A DNA stretch of 64,000 nt from assembly GCF_012489685.1 (NCBI RefSeq), contig NC_080043.1:41865127-41929126 (forward strand). The letters run 5' to 3'. The notes below the pieces were generated by a model. The model was not told the origin of the DNA. It was given only the letters and a program-made list of their open reading frames with translations, and did not search any database. This DNA is from Lotus japonicus. Its lineage: Eukaryota; Streptophyta; Magnoliopsida; Fabales; Fabaceae. Numbering within the stretch: position 1 is the first letter of the stretch; each line of letters starts with the position of its first letter. Shown here piece by piece: positions 46,159-56,165 of this stretch. The position numbers were made by a program, and so were the translations under genes.

Positions 46159-46790
46159 AACGGTAAATCAATAACCGACCCTATAACGGTAAATAAAATT
46201 CCGGTATTATAACGGAATATCATAATCCGATACATTAACGGAAATTCATTTACCGATGCAGTTCACGATACAGCAGCCTAAATTACCAACTTAACTAACT
46301 AAACTAACTACTTAAACTAACAACTAACTACTTAAACTAACTATAAATAAAGTACCAAAACTAACAACACTTACCAGAAGTTAAAAGCTTTCCCTTGGTG
46401 GTGGTGGTGTTGGTGGTGGTGGTGGTGGAAATGTGGAGATGGTGGTGGTGGTGGGAAGGTGAAATGTGAGGGAGGAGTGGAGTAATGGTAGAATAAGGTA
46501 GTTTGGGCGAGTTATGGGGGGCTGGTGGGGGGTTGTTGGAGGGAGGAGTAATGGTGGAGGGGTTGGTGGAGGGAGGAGTAATGGTGAAAAGGTGATCAAA
46601 CTGCCAGATTACCAATCGGTAAATGATATACCGATATAAATATACGAATCGGTTAATGATTAACCGATATTGTTCTTCTTGTTCTGGGTAATGGGATGAA
46701 GGTGTTCATACTGAGGAACAATAACGGTAAATGATTTACCGATTGGTATATTGACATCGGCATATCATTTACCGATGGGTAGTTTTGGAA
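46159..46790. repeat. right sub-terminal CGGTAAAT motifs and simple repeats of the MULE
   Basis: At least six copies of (A/T)CGGTAAATNATTTACCG-like sequence in both orientations at 46159-46260 and 46610-46780. Between them, 46390-46590 is a (GGT)n/(GGTGGAGG)n simple repeat. No gene. Confidence 0.7.
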
Positions 46791-46857
46791 TAAAAAAAAA
46801 GGCTGGGGCGCGTAGCCTAAGGGGTGGGGCGCGCCAAACCCAAATCCCTATCTGAAA

Positions 46858-47253
46858 CCTCTCGACTCTCACATATCACCGACCGTGCATACCTTCCTTG
46901 CACCGCCACCGCTCCCTCCCACGCCCAGCCGCCGCCGGCTGTAGGCCCCCCTCTCCCTCTCTCACTCCCAGCCGCTCTCTTGCTCTCTCTCTCTCCCTCT
47001 GCCACTGTTCCTCCGTTGCGCCGCCTCCAAGGCACACCTCCTCCACTTGCAAACCCTCCAGCCAACGCCTCCTTCATCTTGTGTGTCGAAGCCACACACA
47101 ACAACTTTCAAACCCCTTGGCGTGTCTGACTCTCACATGGCCGCGGCCTTCTCCTTCTCCACCGCTCGTCGCTCGCAAACCACCACAAGCTTAAGGGAAA
47201 ACTCGTGAACCCTCATCGTCCATCGTCGGTTAACGAAAACGAAAATTTCTCAG
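46858..47253 (+). other. GC-rich exon-like stretch (captured 5' region)
   Basis: CCGCC/CTCTCC-rich, unlike its AT-rich surroundings, and ends with a good donor site (CTCAG|GTAATTG at 47253). It precedes the PRP38-type exons in the same orientation, so it may be the leader or first exon of the captured gene. The frames in it show no known domain. Confidence 0.4.
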
Positions 47254-47378
47254 GTAATTGAAATTCTTCTTCTTCCGTTCACCATTTATTTTGGTAGTGA
47301 GACCATAGTAGAACCTGATGCTAGCTGAATCCTCTTCTATTGTTGTTCAATATTTACTTTCTTTTCCCTTCTATTTAG

Positions 47379-49824
47379 TTCTGTATGATGGGAACTTGAG
47401 GAACCAATTAGGGCACAAGCATGGGGAAATCGTCATCGAGTTCATAAAAAAGGAGGATTACAGGTAAGTATTTCCTCTTCTTTGCTCTTTAATTCTTTCT
47501 AATCAACGAACGAATGGTTTCTGTTTATGTGTTTGGTTTTCAGGTATGTGAGGATTCTTGGTGCTTTTTATTTGCGTCTTACTGGTTCTGATATAATGTG
47601 TATTGAACTTAGCTTTTGTGTTGTGATTGCAATGTAGTTCATAAAATGTTCAAACAAAGGAAAGAAACTTTTATCATATCTCATCTCATTCCATTTCGTT
47701 CTATTTTGTTCGCTCCATTGTATTTTATCAATGCAAACATAGTCTTAGATTAAACTCACAAGTCACAGCAATGAGATACCGAGACATGCAGAACATAAGA
47801 ATAGGCCAAAGGAAGTGATACTGACATGCAGAACATATTAGCAGCATATACTAGTATGTTAACAAAATGACAATCCAAATTTGCAAAGTAGTAATTAAGC
47901 TGTTTTATTGTTTTGTGTCCTTGTATTTTTATATAATAGGCAGAGGAGTGAAGCCTCCAGTCTGTACCATAATTGCACTTTTCTTAGATCTTATCTATCT
48001 TCCCCTTCTCCTTGTGTATCCTTACATAACCCAAACCATTGTTCTTATCGTTTTCACCTACCTTTGTGTCTCCATGTCCTTAATAGCTTGTTCCTTTCTT
48101 TTATCCCCCCTATTTTTTTATCGTAGCATGTTCTCTTCTAAAACATAGGAAAACAAAAATGGGTTTAGAAAAATGGAAGCAGAAAGTTGGAAACAGTAAA
48201 ATGAGAAACTATATTCCAACTAAAAACTTCTGCAGATTTCTATTAAGATGTAAATGCAGCTTTAAGCACTCACATAGGGTATCCCTATACCAAAAGTTCA
48301 TGAACTGATCAAAGTTACAGGGGAAAATCCAGAGTTCATTCCCCCTTTTTAGCTATATTGAATTGTTTAAATAACTGTCAAGGTCTTCCAATTTTCACAA
48401 TAGCTCCTTTTTTTTTGGTCAAGATGGGGGTTGCAGTAGCTCCAAATGACTTGTAATTACATCTGGGCAAGACTGGGCTTGCAGTAGCTCCAATCGGTTG
48501 GAAGGTGGAGCATACTGCAAAATGTAATCTTCGTCTGAAACCACCAAATAAGCATGTTAACTAACAGACAAAATGAAAGCATTTGGTCAAATAACAAACT
48601 GTATTTTGATTTGGAATTCCTGAAACATTTCATCATCCTTATGTGTTTGTTTGTGCAACAGACAAACAATGTTGATAGTGGGGTCTAAATAATACTCACT
48701 TTCTTTGACTGTTCCATAAAGCCAGCATAATACCTCGTCGGCAAATGCCAAGCAGACTCCTCCCTGCCAAAAAATGTTATGAGAAAGAAAAAAACCACAT
48801 TCAGCATTTTTTAGTATAAATACAATTTGTAATGCTTTGTCCTCTTCGGATCACATGGAATTATCCTTAATCAGCTATGCGATGGTTGATAGCACGTATA
48901 AGCACATACTAATAAAATGCTTTTATCTATCGTGCGTGTGTGCTTGTTAAGCTAATTTGTTGCTATTGGTGTTGCAGAGTTTTCGTTGACGCATGTGGAT
49001 GAGGTCATTGATGAGCTTCTCACGAAAGATTATTCCTATGATATTGCTATGCCGCGTATCAAGAGAAGGTAGTTGCCTCTGATGATTTTGGTTTGCTTTT
49101 GTGTGAAGAACTTACTTACATTACTATGTTTTATGTTTAGTGTTTAACTGATGGAAATAACTTTTTTTCTCTCACTAATTGGAGAATTCAAAGTTGAAGT
49201 AGGCTTAAACTGAGCGTCGCAATTTTGCTTCTTTTTGTTTTTGGGATGTACTTCTATTTGTCTGTCGAGGAGCATGTAGGGGTTAAAGTTGTGATTTTAT
49301 TAAATTCTTGCCCTCAGTTATCTCCTTTACATTTGAAATTGAGCTTTGAGCAATTTTCCCCGGTTGCTTTACCGTGCTTAGAAAAATAAAACATTGGTCT
49401 ACTGAGTTGTTTGCTTTGAGTAGTGCTTGGTTCGTTTGTGACTGTGAAATTGACGCTTTAGAATATAGAATACAAACATGTGATTTTGTGGTGTGAAGAT
49501 GTTTAGTTTTCGTCTTCTATGTTCTGTAGGTGGACTATTGAATCTCTTAGTACTTTAGAACCTAGGAGAAGTGCACTTGAAGAAGATTTTGAGGAGGAAG
49601 AGGAGAAAGAGGATAATGACCAGCCTGTTGATGAGGTTGAAGATAGGGCATATGAGAAGGTGCTTCCCTTTATTTCCTAATCAAATCTTATTTTTGAGAA
49701 TGTAGAAAGTGAGTTGTTCTTATATTTTGGTTTAATTATTGAATGATTTACAGGATTATTATCGTGGGCGAAGCCCTGCAAGGGAAAGAGATAGGGATAG
49801 AAGACGTGATAGTCATAGACACAG
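47379..49824 (+). pseudogene. captured exons of a PRP38-type splicing factor gene
   Basis: Exons 47379-47463, 47544-about 47600, 48978-49068, 49530-49659 and 49754-49824, with GT-AG introns still present. They read EIVIEFIKKEDYR, then YVRILGAFYLRLTGSDI; later SLTHVDEVIDELLTKDYSY, RWTIESLSTLEPRRSALEED and an RGRSPARERDRDRR tail. These are consecutive blocks of PRP38, a U4/U6.U5 tri-snRNP protein needed to activate the spliceosome. The N-terminal exons and the block between GSDI and SLTHVD (which should read through the YRYLEPL region) are missing, so it is a partial genomic copy. It is contained in the CACTA element. Confidence 0.82.
47605..48970. other. intron-like stretch between captured exons
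   Basis: AT-rich with no element ends or coding segments that I recognise. It replaces the missing PRP38 exons. Confidence 0.45.
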
Positions 49825-50211
49825 GTACTGTTTTTTCCTTGCTAGTATTTCACAACTTCATATGAATTGATGTAGATGTGAATCTTGTTATTGAAAAAGC
49901 TTTTACATTCTTTAGTCTTTACATTTGCGTATTGTTTTTCAATTTTTTTTGCTTGTGGAGGTGTATCTTGGCCCCTTGGTCTAGAATCTCAAATAAATCA
50001 CAGTTTTCTTATAATTATATGATTTTAGGAAAACTCTGAGCTTTCTTATCTGCAGATATGAATGAATTGTATTGGAAGCTGTTTTTGAACTTGCTCATAG
50101 CCACACACACACCATATAACTTGTCAAAGTTGTACTTATGTTTCCACTTTGGCATTCAGAGCCACCTGTGGTATAGAACTGTTTCCTATAGTAAAATTTA
50201 ATGACCCTGCC

Positions 50212-50297
50212 AGGTTTCTCTGCACTAACAGTGTGCAGCGAGAAGTATGATGGGTCAGACAATTATGTTGAATGGATAAATAGTGCCATGATCAAGG
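50212..50297 (+). other. exon-like fragment of unknown origin
   Basis: Between an acceptor (TGCCAG) and a donor-like AAG|GTCTTA, the frame reads SALTVCSEKYDGSDNYVEW and INSAMIK. It looks like coding sequence but does not belong to PRP38 or CDPK as I know them. The KYDGSDNYVEW part is a little like the N terminus of a Copia gag. Confidence 0.35.
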
Positions 50298-50580
50298 TCT
50301 TATGTATTGAAGAGTTGTGTTCATCCTTTTTAATACTTATTGGATCATCATCTTGCCTCTTTTCAATTCTTAATTTTCTTGATCTACTACAACCTGGTTG
50401 TTTCAGCAACTGGTTTCCCCAATTTTGATCTGTTTGTCCCCATATGCTATGTCTTATTGAAGATATGCGATTAAGGGAGTTTGACTGTATGAGTCATTAA
50501 GGGAGGTTGACTGCATTAGTTTTGATTATGATCTGTATTACCTACTATTAAGTGCCTTATGTATTTGGTGTTTGTATCAG

Positions 50581-50733
50581 AAACGGAACAAGGAATATTT
50601 GAGCAAGTTTTGAAAGAAGAGCTTGACTTTGTTTCTGACCCATGGCCAAACATATCTGAAAGTGCAAAGGACCTTGTTCGAAAAATGCTTATAAGAGACC
50701 CTAAGAAGCGGATGACGGCACATCAAGTTCTTT
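50581..50733 (+). pseudogene. captured CDPK exon
   Basis: A single exon between CAG (50578-50580) and GTGAGT, reading [17 protein letters not shown], then [16 protein letters not shown] and [13 protein letters not shown]. This is the C-terminal end of the kinase domain (subdomain XI region) of a plant calcium-dependent protein kinase. The split codon at its end (T|GT) matches the usual break before the HPW motif. No other CDPK exon is present, so it cannot make a kinase. Confidence 0.85.
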
Positions 50734-50969
50734 GTGAGTATGCATGTCTCAGTCTCATTGATGCTACATGGTTTGTTCTGAAATGCATCTTGGTTCCACT
50801 ATCACTATTTAGGGCTCTAGAGATCACTTTCAAGTAATGTAGTAAATAGTCCAGCTAAAGATAGGTTTCTTTTTCTTTCTTTACAATATTTTTTTCATGA
50901 TGACTGATTATCTGGTTATTGAATTGATATTGTACAGAAAAAAATTTCTTTCAGTTACCCAGTGGTAAA

Positions 50970-51383
50970 GTTAGCGACGAATTTTGTCCCTCTCTACCGT
51001 TGATAAATTAGAGAGGGAATGGATATAAAAATGTCAGGTAGTTAGCGACGGACACATCCGTTGCAAACAGCGACTGACTGCTACGTTCCGTCGCAAATAG
51101 CGACGGCTAGTTACTTCCGTCGTAAATAGCGACGTAATCTCCCGTCAGAAATAGCGACGGATTCATGAGGTAATCCTGTAAGCGATTTAGCGACGAAAAT
51201 ATATACGTTAGCGACGACCAGTTTCTGTCGCTAATAGCGACGGATTTAATTTTTCGTCGTTAATTTTTTAGCGACACCCCTAAACATGGCGGATGACGTT
51301 CCGTCGGTAAATCTTTTGCGACGGATTTTAGCTTATTTAGCGACGGATTTTAGCCCTCGCTAAATAGCTTTTTTTTAGTAGTG
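50970..51383. repeat. right sub-terminal GCGACGG repeats of the CACTA element
   Basis: More than ten copies of TAGCGACGGA or its complement, then the terminal repeat ending TAGTAGTG at 51383. Confidence 0.85.
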
Positions 51384-51639
51384 TATAAGATCCTTAGATT
51401 GCCAAGTTTTTAGATAACTCTCATTCAAAGTGATTAAGATCATCATACCATATTAGGTTAGAAGAGGATTGGTAGACCTATTGTCCGAGCTGAGAGTGAT
51501 ATCACTAAGTGGGTCATCTGAGGTGCTTTGAATGAGAAGAATCACATCTTATCCCAAAATGACCATTTGGTAGGGAATTCAGTGTGCACATTTTCACGAC
51601 TCGTTTAGAATTACTAAAGCATTTTTTGTAACACATTTT

Positions 51640-51700
51640 AATTTGGAGTTGCACCAGATGGATGTCAGGACCACTTGTCTGAATGGCGCTACTGAATGGG
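51640..51700 (+). pseudogene. Copia reverse transcriptase relic
   Basis: The frame reads LELHQMDVRTTCLNG, the RT block normally ending in KTAFLNG. Only this segment is recognisable, in otherwise unassigned sequence 51384-51807. Confidence 0.6.
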
Positions 51701-51807
51701 CAAGCTTTGGAGTCGTTCTTCTAAAACGTGATAAAGGACTTGTGGTAGAGTATATATATAACAATAATCTCTTTCCATCATGGCCATAGGCCCACACTTG
51801 TAACTCA

Positions 51808-52186
51808 CACTACAACATTTTTTTTCTTTCTTCAATAGTATAAAAGTGTAGCTATATACATGAAAAATATCTTTTAAACATTACACAACAGTTTTCGATA
51901 GTTTCATTTTCCAGCATTACCTATTCCTTTTGGCAACAGTTTCTCGTATACTCTGTAGTAAAATTGTGACAAAATTTAACCTATTATATGAAAAATGCAA
52001 CAATTATCATGTAATAATTGCTCCCAACTATTAAATACATAGCACTATTTAGTTTTCTAAGAAAATATTTTGCCTAAAATGAGCCCTCTATAGAAAACAA
52101 TCATGAACTGATTGTTAATGCATTTTTGGCAACAACTTAGCATGTTGCTAAAATCAATCTTATCAAAAGCAAAAAGTGTTGTAGTG
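51808..52186. mobile_element. small CACTA-type MITE, 379 bp
   Basis: Ends CACTACAACATTTTTTTTC and, reversed, CACTACAACACTTTTTGC. Flanked by TCA at 51805-51807 and at 52187-52189, the 3-bp target duplication of CACTA elements. No coding. Confidence 0.87.
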
Positions 52187-52189
52187 TCA

Positions 52190-55129
52190 TAGCAATCAAT
52201 TTTGCAAAATATCAAGGCTCGAAGAAAATGGATCACCCGAAAGTAATTGCTTTTCCAACTTTCATATAAATCATATGAATCATTTTTTTTTCCATTAAAA
52301 TAAAAAATAACAATTAATTGCACTCCACGGAAATATTAGATTTTTCTTTGGTTTGCCTAGCCTCGAGGCTTGACAATCACATTAAGTAGGTGTATCTCTT
52401 CCAACAAAACATTTTCTATACAAACGGCCTAGGGATTGAAACTTTGACTAAATGATTAAAAATCTCAGCTATCTACTAACTGTGGTGGACCTTGTTGGTA
52501 AATATATTTCTGTTCATATTTAGTGAGACAGTGAAACTTGCTAAGTCGAGATCCTAGCAAAAGTATGGATTCTAATGACCTATCCGCTTTAGATAAATCA
52601 AGTGAACATGCCTCTTACAAAATATCCTCTTCTTCTTACATGGGAATGTGTTAAACCCTAAATCTGATCTATATGATTGGACTCTTTTGCCTCATAAATC
52701 ACCGATCCAAGAGCCCTTACAGGTTGTCAACTAGACCGAGGTCGACCTAATGGGGTCTAGGCCCTAAAACAAGGAATCATATTTCCATGCATATGAGGTT
52801 GTCGCCAAATCGGAGGGTCTCAACTCTCTTGCCCCAACATGGCTCACCAGTAATTGGTCATTGAGGGCTCATCCTTGAGTCCATTTTGGGAGATCCTCTG
52901 GTCGTCACGACCATAGAATTTTGAGAGGGATCGTCCCGCCTAGGCATCATCAAGGCGAACCTATACTCTAGGAGGCGATCGACTAGTTAACAAGACACTG
53001 TGTCTGAAGTATGAAGGTAAAGTGTGTCTTTAATGGCTCGTATATATCCACAAGACACTGTGTCTAATCTAATGTATAAAGGAAAGGTGTGTCTTCAATG
53101 GCTCGCCACGTCTTCACTTCACCATCTGAACAGCCTCTATAACCAGTCAAGTTTTACTCTTTGATAGTACAAAAGTTAGCATACAAAACGTACTTACAGT
53201 AAAAAAAAAAAGGGTTTCCAACAAAACATACATACAAATCTCGGGGTCCTTGAACTATGGTCGAAAATCGGGATACGTCCCTAAACAAAAACTTTGCTGG
53301 TTTCCAACCTTTAACTTAGTAAACCGGGTGGGTCTCATCCCATTATCGGTTGGGGTGCTAACATGGCATGCCAACTAAGAGGTAAGTGCTGACATGTCTT
53401 TTTTTTTTCTTAATTTTTTTTCCACTGAACATTTAAACTACCCTTTCCTTTTTTTTCCCATCTTCATCTTCATCCCCCAAACCCTATCATTCTTCATCTA
53501 TGTTCTTCATGGGTGCTAGAACACAAACAAAGACGACGCAAGGTTGCAGAGATAGAGAAAGAGAGTGCTTGCGGTCAAGCTCGTCGAGGTGAAGGCTTCG
53601 CATTTGGAGCGCCATAATCGCTAGAAATTAAAACAATCATTCTTTACGGCAATGTCAGAAGCGAGAATTAACTAACGTAAATAACCAATGTAAGAACTAA
53701 GAATTAGTGGAGACAAGAAAATATATATATTGCAACTCATGATGTATTTTATTTATTAGAAGAAACTGATTGATGCATGCACATTATGTAAGTTGTCCGT
53801 GCCTTAGGGCTAAAGTTAATAATTAAAGATGACTGGAGAAAGTGGCGGGCAAAGAAGAAAAAGGAGAGGGAGGGCCTGGAGCAGTACGTGCCCTCATATT
53901 CATTACGCATCTGATAGACAAACAGTGCCTTCATATTCTATACATTACGCAACTTTACAACACCCAATTTTTAGTCTAATCATCATGCACCTAAAATAAG
54001 TGGGATGCTATTGCGTTGCCCTTCACACTGTCTATCAAAAAGGGAAAAGAGATTTTTGTGGCTCAGAATCTTTAGACCAGTTTGCGAGCTTGGAGCCAAA
54101 AGAGAAAATTTTCTCACAGGATAGATAGTAAGCAAATGAGCAGCACCTGTTTTGGTGAAAATGGATGAAAGCACCGGGGAAAATTGAAAACAACAACTTA
54201 ACCCCCTGTCTCATCATTAATTAGTTGGTAAGAAGTCATTAGGTTTTCAGGTTTGGAGAAGAAATGATTTTGAGATAAGCTACCAGTGTGTGTGTTTGAA
54301 TTTCCTTTACATTCACATAAAAAACACTTTTATCTTAGACATTAATAAGTTTTGTGTGGGAGTACTAAGTATATATTTTGGATCAACGTTATCAGAATTA
54401 ATTATGAATTAAGTTAATAGTTTAATTTAAACTTTTAGAATAGTTGATTCATTACACTGACAGCAATTTTATCCATAATATACCTTACAGTTCTCTGGCT
54501 TCAATTCATTGTGAATATATTGCCTACCTCTAGGTTAGTTAATTACTTAGTACTACTCTACACATGTATTGGTGAAGCTACTAGAGTTTAGTCCTGGGTG
54601 TAAAATTATAATTCGCATCTGGGACTAATAGTATGAAAACAACCCTTCTTAACCTCACATTCTCTCTCGAGTCATGACAAATGACATCAGAGACAAGAAG
54701 TGAGTAGATCGAGCAATTAAAAAACCCTAACTTTCTGCACTTACTATAAAGAGAATTAGTCATGGATTTATATGGGAGAATCTTAAGATAAGCTATCATT
54801 ATGTATATATCTGCACGTTTGTATGTCACCTAACAGCAAACATGTCTCTCATCATTCAAAGAATTTCTAAAGATCGTCTCTATTAATGTGAAACAACTAA
54901 TGCCATATAATGGGGTCTAGCTTTGCTTTACTTGATGACAATAATATGTCAGCGTTTAACAGATAGACTTTTAAAAACAAATTGAATTATCATGGGTTAG
55001 TTTTACTATCGGTATAATGAATAGAGTTTGAATTTTTTACCGAAGGACGCATACATGTGTTAGATAAAATAAGAGGACGAGAAGTGATTGGCAACCCTCA
55101 TCCATCGATCCTTTGAACTTGCTTCATTA
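52190..55129. other. long stretch without recognised genes
   Basis: No convincing coding region. 52994-53105 has a short duplicated unit around CAAGACACTGTGTCT...GTGTGTCTT(T/C)AATGGCTCG, which also resembles 60629-60680. 53240-53400 reads GGGGTCCTTGAACTATGG..., a form often seen in plant repeats, but I found no paired ends. Confidence 0.5.
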
Positions 55130-56035
55130 TTAGGACCATCATATTCAGAGTGCATGGACAAATTGTTGAGATCGATGGTTAAGCTATGAGAGCCCCTGAA
55201 TCAACAAACCACTAGTTGTCATTAGACTAGCGTGATGAAGGTTACATAAGTGAATTGGACACGATTGCGCTGATGATCGGCGTGTTCGGTGAGGTCGTAA
55301 ATTTGGTACACAATTTGTGGTCGTCCATTCGGAATTTCATAGTTCCCCTATTATAATGATAACGTGTGTTCCCTCTCCTGAATTTGTTGTTGTTACAGTG
55401 GGATATATTGTTGTGATAGTTGGAAGGGCTGTAGCTTGGATTGGAAAAATCGAGCTTATTGATCGTGTTGTGAACATAGTTGGTTGTCACAATTAGATTG
55501 GCCGCCAGTGCCTCTACAATTTGACATAAGCTTCATGCAATTCATGAAGCTCTTCAAAGAATCCTGAGCATGGATGGGAGCAACGATCTCCCTACACGCT
55601 ACAATAGGCCCGATTAGGACATACATGCAATATGATGTCATCATCAGACATGGCTTGTCAATGAAACTCAACTCATATGTCTTGGCCATGATGAGTTGCA
55701 AGAAAGCACCAATAGATCGAGCGTCGAGGGTTACGAATGAAAGATTCTCTTCCAGCTTCATAAAACATGTTCGAGACTTGTTAGCAACCAAACACGAAAA
55801 GATCAATCACACCTTGTGAAAGGTGTCAATCGAGGCTACCATGGGTATAACATTGTAAGATAAAGAGCCAGAAGGGTCGAGAGTATCACATAGCCATGTG
55901 GGAACCGATGAATGTATTCACTAGATTGGGCCTCATCATTGCCTTTTGGTGGACGAACTGTTGACCCCTTTAGTTATTTGAGCATATCGTAACGATTGAA
56001 GAGGAAAAAACAAGGTTACACAATGACATGTAATT
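55130..56035 (-). pseudogene. Copia gag-protease relic (part 1)
   Basis: Minus strand. 55900-55500 holds frameshifted UBN2 gag (MSDDDIILHV and IVAPIHAQDSLKSF can be read in alternate frames), 55490-55242 an asparagine/serine/tyrosine-rich gag tail, and about 55170-55210 the protease motif WFVDSGA. The upstream part continues at 60081-60198 across LINE B. Many stops and shifts. Confidence 0.62.
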
Positions 56036-56165
56036 GGGTGTTTCGTTTGAAGGGCAGGAACATGAGGTTCTTAGTAAGTTGATTGAAGCTGAACGGAGGG
56101 ATGCCCATGGCAATGGGGGTATTATTATTGACAACAGTGGAAGGGGTAACACAGAGCACTCATGA
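56036..56165 (+). pseudogene. LINE B ORF1, C-terminal end
   Basis: The frame from 56037 reads GVSFEGQEHEVLSKLIEAER and on to RGNTEHS, then TGA at 56163-56165. This stop overlaps the ORF2 start ATG at 56162-56164 in an ATGA. The rest of ORF1 was lost to 5' truncation. Confidence 0.7.

Larger units (their letters stand above)
38514..46848. mobile_element. Mutator-like element (MULE), 8.3 kb, with three genes
   Basis: Perfect 9-bp target duplication TATCTGAAA at 38505-38513 and 46849-46857. Terminal inverted repeats begin GGGAATTGGGTTTAACACCC on the left and GGGATTTGGGTTTGGCGCGC on the right (reversed), and share CCTTAGGCT further in; the similarity covers about 40 bp with mismatches. Inside each end are repeated CGGTAAATGATTTACCG-like motifs. 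Contents in order: a Plant Mobile Domain gene (+), an HROB/DUF4539-type gene (-), and a MULE transposase gene with an OTU domain (-). The element sits in the CACTA element 37726-51383. Confidence 0.92.
37726..51383. mobile_element. CACTA (En/Spm-type) element carrying gene fragments
   Basis: Left end CACTACTAAGAAAACG at 37726; right end, as reverse complement, CACTACTAAAAAAAAGC at 51383. The flanking 3 bp are TAA on the left and TAT on the right, so the target duplication is imperfect. Both sub-terminal regions (37748-37860 and 38205-38305; 50970-51370) are packed with direct and inverted copies of TAGCGACGGA-like motifs, the expected transposase binding array. No TnpA/TnpD-type transposase is seen, so it is non-autonomous. 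It contains a Stowaway MITE, the Mutator element 38514-46848, and exons of PRP38-type and CDPK-type genes. Confidence 0.82.

Noticed and set aside
46824..47194. Proline/serine/leucine-rich frames in the GC-rich segment
   Set aside because: Three overlapping frames of equal quality, none with a domain; more likely a leader of the captured gene.
50559..50837. A functional calcium-dependent protein kinase gene
   Set aside because: Only one exon is present, without ATP-binding, catalytic or EF-hand parts, and it lies inside a CACTA element.
52994..53105. A tandem repeat as a separate element
   Set aside because: Only two loose copies of about 50 bp, without borders.
53240..53420. A DNA transposon end at GGGGTCCTTGAACTATGG
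   Set aside because: No inverted partner or target duplication could be found.
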